A DNA stretch of 64,000 bases from Apostichopus japonicus. Its lineage: Eukaryota; Echinodermata; Holothuroidea; Aspidochirotida; Stichopodidae. A program made the position numbers and the translations under genes. Location of the stretch: the NCBI RefSeq assembly GCF_037975245.1, contig NC_092564.1, forward strand, positions 22,345,984-22,409,983, in the 5' to 3' direction. Below, in pieces: positions 11,236 through 22,839 of this stretch. How positions within the stretch are numbered: position 1 is the stretch's first letter; each line of letters starts with the position of its first letter. The notes below the pieces were generated by a model that had not been told where the DNA came from, made no database searches, and was given only the letters and a program-made list of their open reading frames with translations.

Positions 11236-11848
11236 ATTGGGGACACTGCACAGGATTATGATAAGTAAAGAGTAACTTACTCACTGGATTTATTTTCCTT
11301 CAGAAGATTCTGTCTCCGTCTCATGAAAGCTGGATGTTATTAGCTAGCTGCATATTGTAGTTATCTCAGGTACAGTAGGTACTACAGTTATCTTTGTGGC
11401 AGTACATGAAATTCGAACACAGTAAGCATGCTGCAGTACAGTGTGTATGTTTGCTGATCTCACAGCAATGTAAATTGGGGACATGGTCCACTGTTAGTAT
11501 TGTCAAAGTAGACACACCCCATATGATTGGAGCTCATCAATTGGGGACATTTGGTCACTAATTTAACCAGCTTCAAGCAGTCACATGACATGAAATTCTT
11601 GCACATAAATGGGGACAACACCTTGACACACGCCCCACCAGTTAATGACACAAAGTGACACAGCTAGGCTGTAATGAATGCACCCAATGGGGACTGTCAC
11701 AGATATTGCTCAAACTTTAAAAAATACTTTCATTTGGCGGGAACTTCCAAAATCTGCACTTAACCCAAACGGGGACGTCCCCAATTGGTAGTATGTCCAC
11801 ACTTGGAAGGTGTGTCATCATGTAAATGTCCCCAGTTGCCAGCGGGTA
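11236..11848. repeat. Right subterminal GGGGAC cluster
   Basis: AATTGGGGACACTG (~11236), AAATTGGGGACATGG (~11473), CAATTGGGGACATTT (~11540), AAATGGGGACAAC (~11609), CAATGGGGACTG (~11687), an inverted pair GGGGACGTCCCC (~11771) and inverted GTCCCC (~11829). This mirrors the cluster at the other end of the 10.9-kb block. Such clustered subterminal motifs are known transposase-binding arrays in several DNA-transposon groups; their function here is inferred. Confidence 0.75.
11275..11281 (-). other. Candidate splice donor of a 5' noncoding exon
   Basis: On the minus strand ATCCAGTGA|GTAAGTTAC offers a consensus donor upstream of the acceptor at 10190. It could end a noncoding first exon of the SET-recombinase gene, which would place the promoter within the right GGGGAC-rich end. 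Only the donor consensus supports this. The region 10200-11270 otherwise shows no coding signal. Confidence 0.35.
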
Positions 11849-11926
11849 CATACGCACACGCACACACACGCACACACACGCCAAGTTGAACGCATAGGTT
11901 CCTTGCTTTGCAAAAAGCAAGGAACC
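11849..11926. repeat. CA-rich microsatellite followed by a 12-bp-arm hairpin
   Basis: CA/CG-rich alternating tract, then GGTTCCTTGCTT, a 6-base loop and AAGCAAGGAACC at 11897-11926. It is outside the right end of the putative element and may be the terminus of another repeat that the element disrupted. Confidence 0.7.
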
Positions 11927-12530
11927 AAAAATGACAAAAGTGCTGCAAGACTCGTGCAACATCCTACGTCTATTGTGACATAGAACAACTGTATCTGTTT
12001 CTTTATTTTAGTACAAGCTGTTTCAAATACTTTGTTTTATAAAAATCATCCAATTTCCCTTCTACTTTTAATACTAATGCTTGACAACCATTGACAATAA
12101 CAGATAGCCTCACATCTAGTAACTTTTGAAATCTTGGGGATCTCAAGACAAAATGACATTCACATGGGAAAAAAAGGTTACATAAATCAAAGTAAACCAT
12201 GCTTTGGCATCCACAGTTGTAGCCTAGCAGTATTTGTTGGTCAGGCAATCAATTAAAGGTAGACTATTGTTAATCCAATTATCGACAGGCTGTGAATGTT
12301 AACTATGGTGAAAATACTTGGGAATTCCTTTTCATGTGATATATTTTAAGATTGGGCAATGCCTAGCTGGTTGGAAATGGTACTTGGGAAGCAATATAAA
12401 ATCATATGGTATAGGAGCAGAGGGTTTGTGTAGGGTGTTTTCGTGTGTTCATGACATGTCAACCATCGAATCATGATATATTGCCTGCACAGTCAGGCAG
12501 TGCAATATTCATTAGAAGGTATTTCCAAAC
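11927..12530. other. Stretch without recognised gene
   Basis: An 81-codon minus-strand open frame (12248-12003) has no recognisable motif. Nothing else is supported. Confidence 0.3.
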
Positions 12531-14994
12531 GAATATCTCACCATGCACAACTGGTATTGATAAACACCAAAAACGTTTGTTGCTACGATGTATTGTTAAT
12601 GGGCATAAAGGCCTCTAAGCTATATCAATTATTTTCAACAAAAATCAGCTGAAAGTTATGTTGCATTGGCTTCAAATATGCCAGATACTAAAATATGGTC
12701 ACCTATGGTCAAAATTATTAAATTGTTTTTGTACCACCTGTAGGAAATTTACCTCACTGGGACATTCTGTCCTTTTGCATGTTCTTTTAAAATGTCTGAG
12801 AAAAATTTGGAGATTATAAAGACCTCAAGGAAAGTACTTCTTGATGTCACAATACAACTTTGTGGCCTATACAGACTACCTTCAAATGACATGCTGCTGG
12901 TCACACTAAGTATCAGGCTTAACATAAATACTGGGAAAGGAGGCTGTGTGAGAACCAGTTCTACTACACTCAGATTGTTTAGTGCTAGTCAAAGTATCTC
13001 AATGACTATTGTTCAAATGTTGGAAAAGAAAAAAAATCAATTAGGGCTAATTGGGAAATGCAAGCTGAAGCCAGTAAAATCATATTTGTACACAATTCAC
13101 ACAACTTGGTATCAGTTAACATTTCTCTTGCTTTTGTCTACATATTTGGCCCACCTTTTCCTTTGACATTAAATAAATATTCTTTGCACTAAAAGTTTGG
13201 TCTTGACACAGTCAACACTATAATCACCTGAATCCTTTACTGGGGAGCATCCAAGGCCAGTCAACACTGAAAATAAAAATACACATACATACACATACAT
13301 ACATATACATGTATACACACATATACACACACACACGCATACATATACACACATATATATATATACAAAACGTACAAGTGCAGCTGTCTACAATAAATTA
13401 TCCAGATTACCATTTTGTAAATAAAATAGCAGCAAGATAAATAAAACTATAAAACTATCTATACACATTAATTCTGAATTTTGGTGTTATTGCTTTGTTT
13501 CTCAGATTATACCTAGTAGTTTCTCAAAGTAGAGAGTTAAGTTCGGTATGCAAAGAATGTCTGTCATTTCTCTGTATGCAATTTACACTTCTAATGAACT
13601 AATTTTTAGTAGCATTGTTTACAGTACTCATAAGAAAGTTAAAATCTATATTAAAAATTCTAGAAAAATACTTTAAAAAAAAAAAAAATTCTCTTATTAT
13701 CTTTAATTAGTAAAAAGTGATACCAAGCAGAAACAGCATATATTAGGTGTGGTATGATATTGGAATATCTCACCATGCACAACTGGTATTGATAAACACC
13801 AAAAACGTTTGTTGCTACGATGTATTGTTAATGGGCATAAAGGCCTCTAAGCTATATCAATTATTTTCAACAAAAATCAGCTGAAAGTTATGTTGCATTG
13901 GCTTCAAATATGCCAGATACTAAAATATGGTCACCTATGGTCAAAATTATTAAATTGTTTTTGTACCACCTGTAGGAAATTTACCTCACTGGGACATTCT
14001 GTCCTTTTGCATGTTCTTTTAAAATGTCTGAGAAAAATTTGGAGATTATAAAGACCTCAAGGAAAGTACTTCTTGATGTCACAATACAACTTTGTGGCCT
14101 ATACAGACTACCTTCAAATGACATGCTGCTGGTCACACTAAGTATCAGGCTTAACATAAATACTGGGAAAGGAGGCTGTGTGAGAACCAGTTCTACTACA
14201 CTCAGATTGTTTAGTGCTAGTCAAAGTATCTCAATGACTATTGTTCAAATGTTGGAAAAGAAAAAAAATCAATTAGGGCTAATTGGGAAATGCAAGCTGA
14301 AGCCAGTAAAATCATATTTGTACACAATTCACACAACTTGGTATCAGTTAACATTTCTCTTGCTTTTGTCTACATATTTGGCCCACCTTTTCCTTTGACA
14401 TTAAATAAATATTCTTTGCACTAAAAGTTTGGTCTTGACACAGTCAACACTATAATCACCTGAATCCTTTACTGGGGAGCATCCAAGGCCAGTCAACACT
14501 GAAAATAAAAATACACATACATACACATACATACATATACATGTATACACACATATACACACACACACGCATACATATACACACATATATATATATACAA
14601 AACGTACAAGTGCAGCTGTCTACAATAAATTATCCAGATTACCATTTTGTAAATAAAATAGCAGCAAGATAAATAAAACTATAAAACTATCTATACACAT
14701 TAATTCTGAATTTTGGTGTTATTGCTTTGTTTCTCAGATTATACCTAGTAGTTTCTCAAAGTAGAGAGTTAAGTTCGGTATGCAAAGAATGTCTGTCATT
14801 TCTCTGTATGCAATTTACACTTCTAATGAACTAATTTTTAGTAGCATTGTTTACAGTACTCATAAGAAAGTTAAAATCTATATTAAAAATTCTAGAAAAA
14901 TACTTTAAAAAAAAAAAAAATTCTCTTATTATCTTTAATTAGTAAAAAGTGATACCAAGCAGAAACAGCATATATTAGGTGTGGTATGATATTG
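12531..14994. repeat. 1232-bp head-to-tail tandem duplication
   Basis: 12531-13762 and 13763-14994 appear identical, including a 14-A run, the CA/TA microsatellite and both spurious open frames. The junction is seamless (TATTGG|AATATC). Each copy contains part of a decayed reverse transcriptase (minus strand) at its right end, so the duplication happened after that element inserted. Identity is so complete that it must be very recent, or else an assembly duplication. Confidence 0.95.
13275..13368. repeat. CA/TA-rich microsatellite (first copy)
   Basis: Alternating ACATAC and ACACAC runs ending in (TA)n, inside the 1232-bp duplicated unit. It is repeated 1232 bp downstream. Confidence 0.9.
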
Positions 14995-15215
14995 GCAGTA
15001 AAAACTCTTTTGCTTACATCAACATGAAAATATGGAACTATATACGGTAGAGTTGAGACTATGAAGTACACCCGTTTAAGTATTCTGCTTATATGACCAG
15101 TGAAACTTAGTTTGTCATCAATACAAACACCTAGGTATACTGTATGATGAGTGCGTTCTACTTCTGCATCTTTAATTGAGATTTAAGTTAACTTACATGA
15201 TACAAGACCTTTTCT
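14560..15215 (-). pseudogene. Decayed non-LTR retrotransposon reverse-transcriptase C-terminal part
   Basis: Minus-strand translation from about 15185 gives YLGVCIDDKLSFTGHISRIL, the conserved post-catalytic (thumb) segment of LINE reverse transcriptases, continuing into a PHLIYAVSAW segment matching the usual P-[YH]-[LI]-x-Y-x-[IV]-x-x-W. Farther on, after frameshifts and stops, a C-terminal RYNLRNK-like segment is seen near 14760. The catalytic YADD region and the endonuclease are absent. The segment below 14994 is also present in the upstream duplicate (13762 to about 13330). Inactive fragment. Confidence 0.75.
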
Positions 15216-15489
15216 ACGAAAACGCTTATTCAGTTGCAACAACTACATAATGCATCACAGATAAATAAACTATATCCCAGTTGTTACTTGCCTTGATATA
15301 CTTGAATGGCATATGAGGACAGCTGTCAAGTAGCATGTATGCATAAACCAGACTGTGGTTTCTATGATCCAACATGAGTATCCTCTCATATGAATGGGAC
15401 ATACTGACACACTTGATCTTTAGTAATACAGCAAGAAGTGACAAACAGTATATTCACAATGACCGATGCTGACACAAATGACCACTGAT

Positions 15490-15860
15490 AGCCTGCTTGT
15501 ACTCACTCAATGTGATACATACTACAGTAAATATGAGATTTCTTCCAGCTTCCTCATCTTGAGATATCAAGTTTTAAAGGTTTACAAAATTTGACCACTG
15601 TTAATATCCACAATAACAAAGGCCTCTTTTAGCCATGTGGTATACTTACAGACTAAATATGATATCTGTTCAGCTTCCTTTCTTGAACTTATAATTTTTT
15701 ACAAGGTTTTCACAACTTGAACCCTGTTTACCCTTTGACATCCACCCCAAAAATATAGGATATAATCAATATGATTCACATACATGCCAAATCTTACATT
15801 TTCCAAGCTTCCCTTCTAGAGATAGCGTGTTTGAAGCCAGGTGTCATACCGCACACACAA
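15490..15860. repeat. Diverged ~125-bp minisatellite (GAGATATC / TTTACAAGGTTTTCACAA type)
   Basis: About three diverged units with recurring pieces: CTCAATGTGATACAT, AAATATGAGAT, AGCTTCC, TTGAGATATCA, ACAAGGTTT, TTTGACC. The same family recurs at about 22070-22460 and 35340-35480. Confidence 0.65.
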
Positions 15861-16085
15861 GTATTAATGCATAAGGTTTATTAAATCAGCAAACAAATTA
15901 AGCATTGATATTGAGATGACGCAATATGACAAATCATTTTTTTCTAACCCATACCGTCACGACTCTAAGTTTATGCTTAGAACTAACAATGAATGTATGC
16001 TATATCAAGCGAGCTGGCTTCCCTCATCTTGGAAAGATAATTGTTCTGCTTGTTTTAGCCAGTTTTCTGTTAATTAGTACCTATT

Positions 16086-18649
16086 CAGGGGCGGATCCAG
16101 GGGGGGGCCGACCCGGCCCCGGCCCCCCCTTTTTGGAAATCTGTTGCGTTTTTTTTATGTGGGAGTACTTTAAATTCCTAATAGGCATAACTTGGTGAAA
16201 GAAAAGCCTAATATATATCCAGCTGTTCTTCCCTGAAACGCGATCGTTTTTATTCCAAATTTGAAACTAAGGCAATTACCAGGCCTACGCGACATCACGT
16301 ATTAATTAGATACGGCTCAGTACTATAGTGCTGACTATTACTGTCAGGGAAAATCAATGCACAGTTAGCAGGTATATCATAATTATCTGAATGAAACGGG
16401 GTGTAGGCGGTTTTACACTATCTAACGCAACGTAGTCGCCAAGAACCTGAAGTATTTTTAAGGGAGGGCCCAAGGAACATGAACTTATAGCATGCTCCTC
16501 GTGGTGAAGCATAATTGCACCTATTAGGTGAATTGAGTGTACTGTTAATAGTAGGAGAGACTAGTGTAGGTTCTTATGACCAACTAGACCGGTTTCTGCT
16601 CTCAAACTTTATAGGAGCTTCATCAGTAGTAGTCTTTGAATATTTTATATTCGGCCTGGGCGTCTCGTTCTCAAAATGCATCAATTTTCTGTGCACGAGT
16701 TTTTATGGGCTCATAATGCAGCTATAAGAGCATCTAAAAGAGCTTCGTGTGAACCTTGAGAGTCAGCTGATTCTTCGTTAGTATGAAACCTTGAGTTAAC
16801 AAGTAAACCTTTGAGATTTTGGTTTTATTTTTTTATTTATTATATTATATATAATAATTTGGTCGCTGTCGGCAAATTTTGGGTCTGTCGGCAAAAGGAG
16901 AAAAGGTGAAGAGAGCGGAAGGGGAAGAAAGAAGGAAAGCTGAATAGAGAAAAGGAGAACGGGAGCTTCTTTATCGGTTTTTTCGATTTTCCAGTTCTTC
17001 ATCTGATAAACTCATTCACCAATCCAATCACCCGACGCCTGCAAGTTAAAAACCTCTCGGCAAATAACTGATAATGTCACGGCCGTCAGTATAGCTACTG
17101 TAGCCAGGCTCAGCTAGACGAGTGCCAGAATCGCCGGCAACTCAGTGAAAGAAATGGAATTAAAGGCTTCCGTATAGGCCGTAGCCCATGAGTCGTGCTA
17201 TCGTGTGACAACGTGTTGTTATTAGCCTCTGTTCAGAATGACGTCATCGCAGATGTCATTCTTCGTTCTCCGTGGAAAACTTAAGGACACGGCTCACGAA
17301 TTGTACACAATTTTTAACGTTTCTCGCTTGTATATCAATGAATGTTGTTATTTCTCATTACCGGAAAGTTTTCTGAACATTTTCATCACGAAGTTTCACT
17401 ATTTCAACGATCAGTGAAAGAGAAAACACAGTTCGATAATTGGTCCCAATTAATTCTTCTTCTGCCGACTGCCATAAAAATAATATCGAAATGGAAATTC
17501 TACGGTGCCAAATTTGACTTAAAATATGCACTAGATTGCATCTAAGGACGTTTCAAAACTAAAAATTTTCCAAAGGGGAGGGGGACACCCCCTCCCCTTA
17601 GACCCCTCCCCCATTTCAGTCACCACTTCCAGATCCGTCGGCAAATCAAATTTGACTTAAAATATATACCAGATTGCATCTAAGGACGTTTCAAAACTAA
17701 AAATTTTCCAAAGGGGAGGGGACACCCCCTCCCCTAAAAAACCCCTCCCCCATTTCAGTCACCACTTCCAGATCTGTCGGCAAATCAAATTTGATTTAAA
17801 ATATGCACCAGATTGCATCAAAGGACGTTTCAAAACTAAAAATTTTCCAAAGGGGAGGGGGACACCCCCTCCCCTTAGACCCCTCCCCATTTCAGTCACC
17901 ACTTCCAGATCCGTCGGCAAATCAAATTTGACTTAAAATATGCACCAGATTGCATCTAAGGATGTTTCAAAACTAAAAATTTTCCAAAAGGGAAGGGGGA
18001 CACCCCCTCCCCTTAGACCCCTCCCCCATTTCAGTCACCACTTCCAGATCCGTCGGCAAATCAAATCACCCCCCCCCCCCCCAACAAAAGAACCTTCGCT
18101 ACGCCCCTGAATAGGAAGCAAGAAATAATCCACAAATTCCGATATATTTTCGGTCGGTGATCCGTTTCCGCTTATTATCAGGCCCTCCCTTAAAAATACT
18201 TCAGGTTCTTGGCGACTACGTTGCGTTAGATAGTGTAAAACCGCCTACACCCCCATTTCATTAATAAGTATATCATAATTATCTCATTGAACATATCTTG
18301 TTTTATGTTTTTTCTTGGGGTGAATCTGGCGTCATAATTTTCGCGCAAAAGAAAAAACGAATCGACGCAATAATAGTGTATCCATTGTACATGCACTGTC
18401 GAGCGTTCTTAAATATGTGTCTATCGAGCAAAAATATGTGCACAAAAAAGCGTGTCTGCAACGTTTCTGGTTTTTCTAGTTTTTGGCGAAATGTTTCACC
18501 ATTTTGCATCTAAGCACTCACAATTAACCAAAAATTTTCAAGGGGGAGGGGGCCCCTCCCCCTAGACCCCTCCCCCAGGACGCAGATCACTAAAGTGCTA
18601 CCATCGGGATGTCGGCCCCCCCTTTCTCAAAATCCTGGATCCGCCCCTG
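16086..18649. mobile_element. 2.56-kb TIR element (CAGGGGCGGATCCAGG ends)
   Basis: Terminal inverted repeats CAGGGGCGGATCCAGG (16086) and CCTGGATCCGCCCCTG (ending 18649), flanked by a direct CTATT on both sides. A second inverted pair of about 82 bp lies inside (16390-16471 and 18181-18262). No transposase reading frame is present. The TIR sequence resembles hAT-type nonautonomous elements, but only 5 flanking bases match, not 8, so the superfamily is uncertain. Confidence 0.8.
17538..18070. repeat. 138-bp tandem repeat, four copies, inside the TIR element
   Basis: Units beginning GCATCTAAGGACGTTTCAAA at 17538, 17676, 17815 and 17952. Each contains a GGGGAGGGGGACACCCCCTC hairpin-like block and ends in GTCGGCAAATCAAATTTGA. 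The hairpin block also occurs in the unrelated MITE family at 39345, 44399 and 47408. Confidence 0.92.
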
Positions 18650-19410
18650 CTATTCGTGTGACCAAAGCAAAGCATAGCAGAACAGAATTTAAAAAATTAG
18701 ATGGTGAATGTAAAAATTCCATTTACCTGAAGAAAGACGAACTAACTGCCATTTACTGTCCTGGATGTGACACATGAGTTTATAGATTACAACTACCAAT
18801 AGAACAACTTAATTTCTACGTGTGGTAAAATATATGCTTGTTATGTGAGAGTTTTGTTAGAATTTTGTCACCTTAGAGTCCTTTGAACTTCACAATCAAC
18901 AAAAACAATCCCAGGATTTACTTATACCATCATTCTGACTGGAGTTCTCTGGGAACATTGCTCTCAAGTTGATTCAACCTTACAATGCCATTACTAAATG
19001 CATTATAAGATAATAGAAATACTAATTCTATTCAGTATACTAATTGTGTGCACATTTTCCTCCTTGCCAGGGGGAGAAAAACAGACCCTTTGATATATAT
19101 GGAGGGGGAGGAAGTGTGTGTGTGAGAGGGGGGGGGGGTTATGAATTAAAACCAATCTAGTGTGGTTTGAACAGAGGGAATGTGTGAATTAAATATTGCT
19201 TAATATAAGGACACTTATTGCCGGTTCCAAAAAGTGCTATCTGACGGCATTTATGCTTTGTTTTTCTTGTTGCTTGCTGTTTTTAATCTATCTTGCACAT
19301 ATAAACATACTTAAACTTTAAGCGGGATTTTTTTTCTGGAATTTTCTATCAGTGGGGGTGGGGGGGGGGACAAACAATAACGATATGATTGAAAGAAAGA
19401 AACCTTTTTA

Positions 19411-21087
19411 TCATAAATTATCAAGTTCTTGTCTTAACCACTGGTTGTTATACTCAAACACCTGATCATCTCCAACCTCATCATATTCAGCTTGGATAGC
19501 CTCCCTTCAGATCCTGGTGAAATGCTCTGACCCTTGGCACCAACCTATACCTATACATAAAAGTTTAAAATTATTGACTGAATAGAGAATTTAATAAGTA
19601 ACCACATTCAAGCTAAAAAAATGCATGTTTACACCACATATCATATTGAAAAGATAATTGTGCATCAGGATCATTACTTTGGTAAGCTTTTGCGCAGTTG
19701 ACTGCAGGCTGCTTCAGCTTCTGTTTCGGTGCAACCTGTGACAAGGTGGTAGAGATGGTCCACAGCATGAGAGACAAGAACGTCATTGAGGTAATTCAGC
19801 CTGCAGAAAAGGACGCATGAATAGTAAGCATTGCTTCAAAGTTACAGAAATTAAATAGAAAGTAAATATTACTGTGAAAACATGATTTCAGCAATCATTA
19901 CGAATGGGTACTTCAAATTAATGTATGTTGCAGCATTCGGTAAGAACAAGGTGAAGCATTCAGACTAGCAATATTGTTTATTGCCACAAATGCAGATCTG
20001 ATCCTCCATAAGCATGCGAGCATTCAGACAGTAGCAAATTGATCCCCCAATTGTGGGTCTGATCCACCGTGAGCATGTATGGAGTATATTCAGACTAGCA
20101 TGTTGTTCGCCCTTGTGGGTCTGATCCTCCTTAACCATGCAATAATTTATACTATAGGACGTTGATCACCCAAATTGTAGGGTCTGATCATCCTTGAGCA
20201 TGCGAGAATGCAAACTATAGCAAGTTGATCGCCCTTGTACGTCTCGTCCTACTAGAGCATGTGAGATTCAGACTAGCAAGCTAGCATTGCAAGTTGATCA
20301 CCTCATTTGTGGGGTCTGCTTGATCCTCCTTAAGCATGCGATTATTCAGAGTATAGCAACTTGAATCCCCAAGTGTGGGATCTGATCCTCCTTGAGCATG
20401 CGAGCATTCAGATATACAGTATGGCAAGTTGATAGCCTATTGAAGTCTGTACGCATTCCTGTGTATTGTATCAAGGCCAAGCTTAGAGTGAGATCTGATC
20501 AAGTGTGACCTATGTGCAGCACTAAGGTCACGTCTCGACGTAAGTCAGTGTTAGATTCAAATTTTCTGGCAGGACGGGCCAACAGTTCAAGCACTCAATC
20601 ACAGAAAGTAAAATTCATGACAAGGCAAGGCTTAGGGCGATAAACTTACAAACAATGATATGACCAGAAGGACTGGATCCCATTTTTCAATAAAAAGTTC
20701 CTTTAAATGCAGTGCTTAACCATTGAAAGTATACATATCATTACTATATAGCACAATAAAAGTTTGCAACACGTAGCGAAACATCTAAAAGCGTTTGGCC
20801 GAGCGATGATGATGATAGGTAACAGGTAGAGCACCTTTATCATTAATATTAATCAATATTTGTTTCTGCTTGAATTTTGAGAGTTGCTTAAACACTACAA
20901 AATTTTGCTTGTAACTGCCAATGTATACCACTTAGGTTGGTATCAGTAACTGCATGATTATGGAGTGCATATAATCCCACTTTAATGAAATATTTAACAC
21001 TTACTGTACTTCAAACTTTTTGAGTTTCTTCAATTGGTCATACAACTGCTTCGTGGAACTTGAAGAAAAACTGTTGCAAACAGATCT
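19411..21087 (-). pseudogene. Exon remnants of an unidentified spliced gene
   Basis: Three minus-strand exons can be seen. 21087-21005 reads ...STKQLYDQLKKLKKFEV. 19800-19678 reads LNYLNDVLVSHAVDHLYHLV then GCTETEAEAACSQLRKSLP. 19544-19411 reads LVPRVRAFHQDLKGG and, after a one-base shift, EAIQAEYDEVGDDQVFEYNN...RQELDNL with a stop. Donor GTAAGT at 21004, GTAATG at 19677 and AG acceptors give consistent phase 2 between them. The shift in the last exon, unless bypassed by an acceptor at AAG|GGAGGC, breaks the frame. No family is recognised. It lies 3' of the integrase remnant on the same strand and could be its downstream part. Confidence 0.45.
19960..20430. repeat. Degenerate ~65-bp tandem repeat
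   Basis: About seven diverged units around the core GTGGGTCTGATCCTCCTTGA / GCATGCGAGCATTCAGACTA / GCAAGTTGAT. It falls in the intron between the exon remnants above. Confidence 0.75.
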
Positions 21088-21243
21088 CTGTTGAATCAAA
21101 GCAAAGAACACAATCATAGCACACTGGAAACTTACTTAACCATGAATTGTAAAAATAGGCCTGGGGGGGGAGTCTTAAAAAACAAATTTCCAGAGGACAA
21201 GAAATTCGGGCAAAAGTCCTGAAAAATTCGGGCAGCCTAAGAG

Positions 21244-21297
21244 GAGAAACTATATATATGTATATATATATGTATATATATATATATATATATATAA
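21244..21297. repeat. (TA)n microsatellite
   Basis: TATATATGTATATATATATG-type run. It generates isoleucine/tyrosine repeat open frames that are not genes. Confidence 0.9.
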
Positions 21298-21871
21298 ATA
21301 TGCAGTAGCTTGCCCAAATCTTTTTCAAATTTTTGCCCGACAATTCATTGATTTTCTTTATTTAGCATCATGATGCCCGAATATTTCCGTGTAACACCAC
21401 CGTAAGCACAGCTCACCTGGGCTACCACGCTTTTTGCGCGATCAATTTTTTTTCTAACTAGTCAACTGTATACCTGGACATCTCCGACATGAGTGTATAT
21501 AAGAAACATTTTCTTTTTGATGGAATGGATGGTGGGGGGGGGGGGGAGTGCCTACAAGCCTAGAAGTACAGGTTTATCATATTCTTTGTTACATTTTATA
21601 CTGTTTTGTGAGACAAATTGCAGTCTCACCCGACACAGCGACATTATCCCGCCTACGTGTCGTTGAACAATGTATGTTTTTCTGGAGGTAGCTGAGTACT
21701 GTGTTAAAATAATAAATACGGTAACTAAATATGAGCTTAAAAAATATACTGTCCTATTTTTCCTCTTCAAAGTGATGTAACCATTTTTTCTTCTTCTAAT
21801 TTGCCAAATTTTTGGGGAAGTGTAAATTTCTAAAATGTGAGATTATAAAATAAAGAATGTTTATATGCAAC

Positions 21872-21984
21872 TTGCAAGGCCTCAGATGTGCCGTTTCCGG
21901 CAATCTGAGAGGCTTTTTTTGCCAACAATTTTCTTGTACGCTACGCGCCAACCGATGGTGGCGCTCCGCTTAGATAGTGTCACG
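21872..21984. repeat. Dispersed ~100-bp module with GCGCCAACCGATGGTGGCGC core (copy 1)
   Basis: TGTGCCGTTTCCGGCAATCT, then TTTTCTTGTACGCTACGCGCC, ACCGATGGTGGCGCTCCGCT and TAGATAGTGTC. The same module recurs at 37857, 38197, 50968, 51587 and 51750, mostly inside hAT-like elements. Confidence 0.85.
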
Positions 21985-22069
21985 GGAACTTTCGGGCACA
22001 AAACTTTCTGCCCCCCCCAAACCGAAATGGTCCCGTACACCTATGACCTCGGCCCACAACATTAGGCTT

Positions 22070-22460
22070 CTGTACTCAATGTGGTACAATTACATATCAT
22101 ATATGCGATCGTTCCAAGCTTCTGAAATATTATGTTTAGGAAGGTGCGTTAGTGTAGGGACAGGTTAGAGGGGAGTGAGGTAACTGTTTGGCATTTTTTG
22201 ACTTCAAATGACCTTTATGACCTCCGACAAAATCAAACAGTTTCTTTTACTCAATGTTATGCACTATCTTACCAAGTACGAGATCTGCCCAAGCTTCCAA
22301 TATTGAGATACCATGTTTACAAGGTTTCACAATTTGACCCGAATGACCTTTGACCTCAAACAATACAATACGCTTCTTGTACTCAACAATGTACTCTTTT
22401 GCACAAACTATGGGATCAATCTAAGCTTCGATTCTTAAGATATCGCCAGCATGAATAAAT
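22070..22460. repeat. TGACCTTTGACCTC-type minisatellite
   Basis: Three to four diverged units with ACTCAATGT, GAGATCTGCCCAAGCTTCCA, TTGAGATACCATGTTTACAA and TTTCACAATTTGACC. Same family as 15490-15860. Confidence 0.7.
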
Positions 22461-22839
22461 AGGTTACGATTATTATCAAAGCCAGGAAAGCTGCTCTTCA
22501 GAAGTTGAACATTAAATTGCAGAGTTTCAAACTGACATCACATAAAATTATCTTCTCAAAACTAAAACAAATGAAATTTAATTTCTGAAAACAATTGTCA
22601 GGAAACTGAAGTTTTCTTCTAATTAACTTATTCCCGTCTTTATTATTGTTGGCAATAATGGTTAATTTGTTAGGCCATTAAGTCGAAACTGATTTATTGT
22701 GTGAAGACAGCTACAGCACTTTACCCTCACATAAGCCAGCAAATACTCAGAACTGATTAAGTTGCTGATTATTTTTAAGGAAATTCTGGAGGAATCATGC
22801 CAATCCTCCTCCTCCCCCACCCCCCCCCCCCCCAAAAAA

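Larger units (their letters stand above)
982..11848. mobile_element. Putative large mobile element carrying the SET-recombinase-SANT gene
   Basis: The left end begins TATAGGCTCCCAAATGGGGA. The right end, read on the minus strand, begins TACCCGCTGGCAACTGGGGA. These match at 17 of the first 23 positions and share G-C-T, C-A-A and TGGGGACA. TTGGGGAC-like motifs cluster at both ends (about 991-1430 and 11236-11835) and are not conspicuous in the middle. Both outer flanks are CA-microsatellite, so a target-site duplication cannot be read. One minus-strand gene lies wholly inside. Boundaries and mobility are inferred: the TIRs are imperfect, and tyrosine-recombinase elements do not usually have classical TIRs, so the element could have used another transposase or be a segmental repeat. 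Confidence 0.5.

Noticed and set aside
12792-13166. 124-codon open frame, identical copy at 14024-14398
   Set aside because: Identity follows from the 1232-bp duplication; composition and lack of motifs give no support for a real gene.
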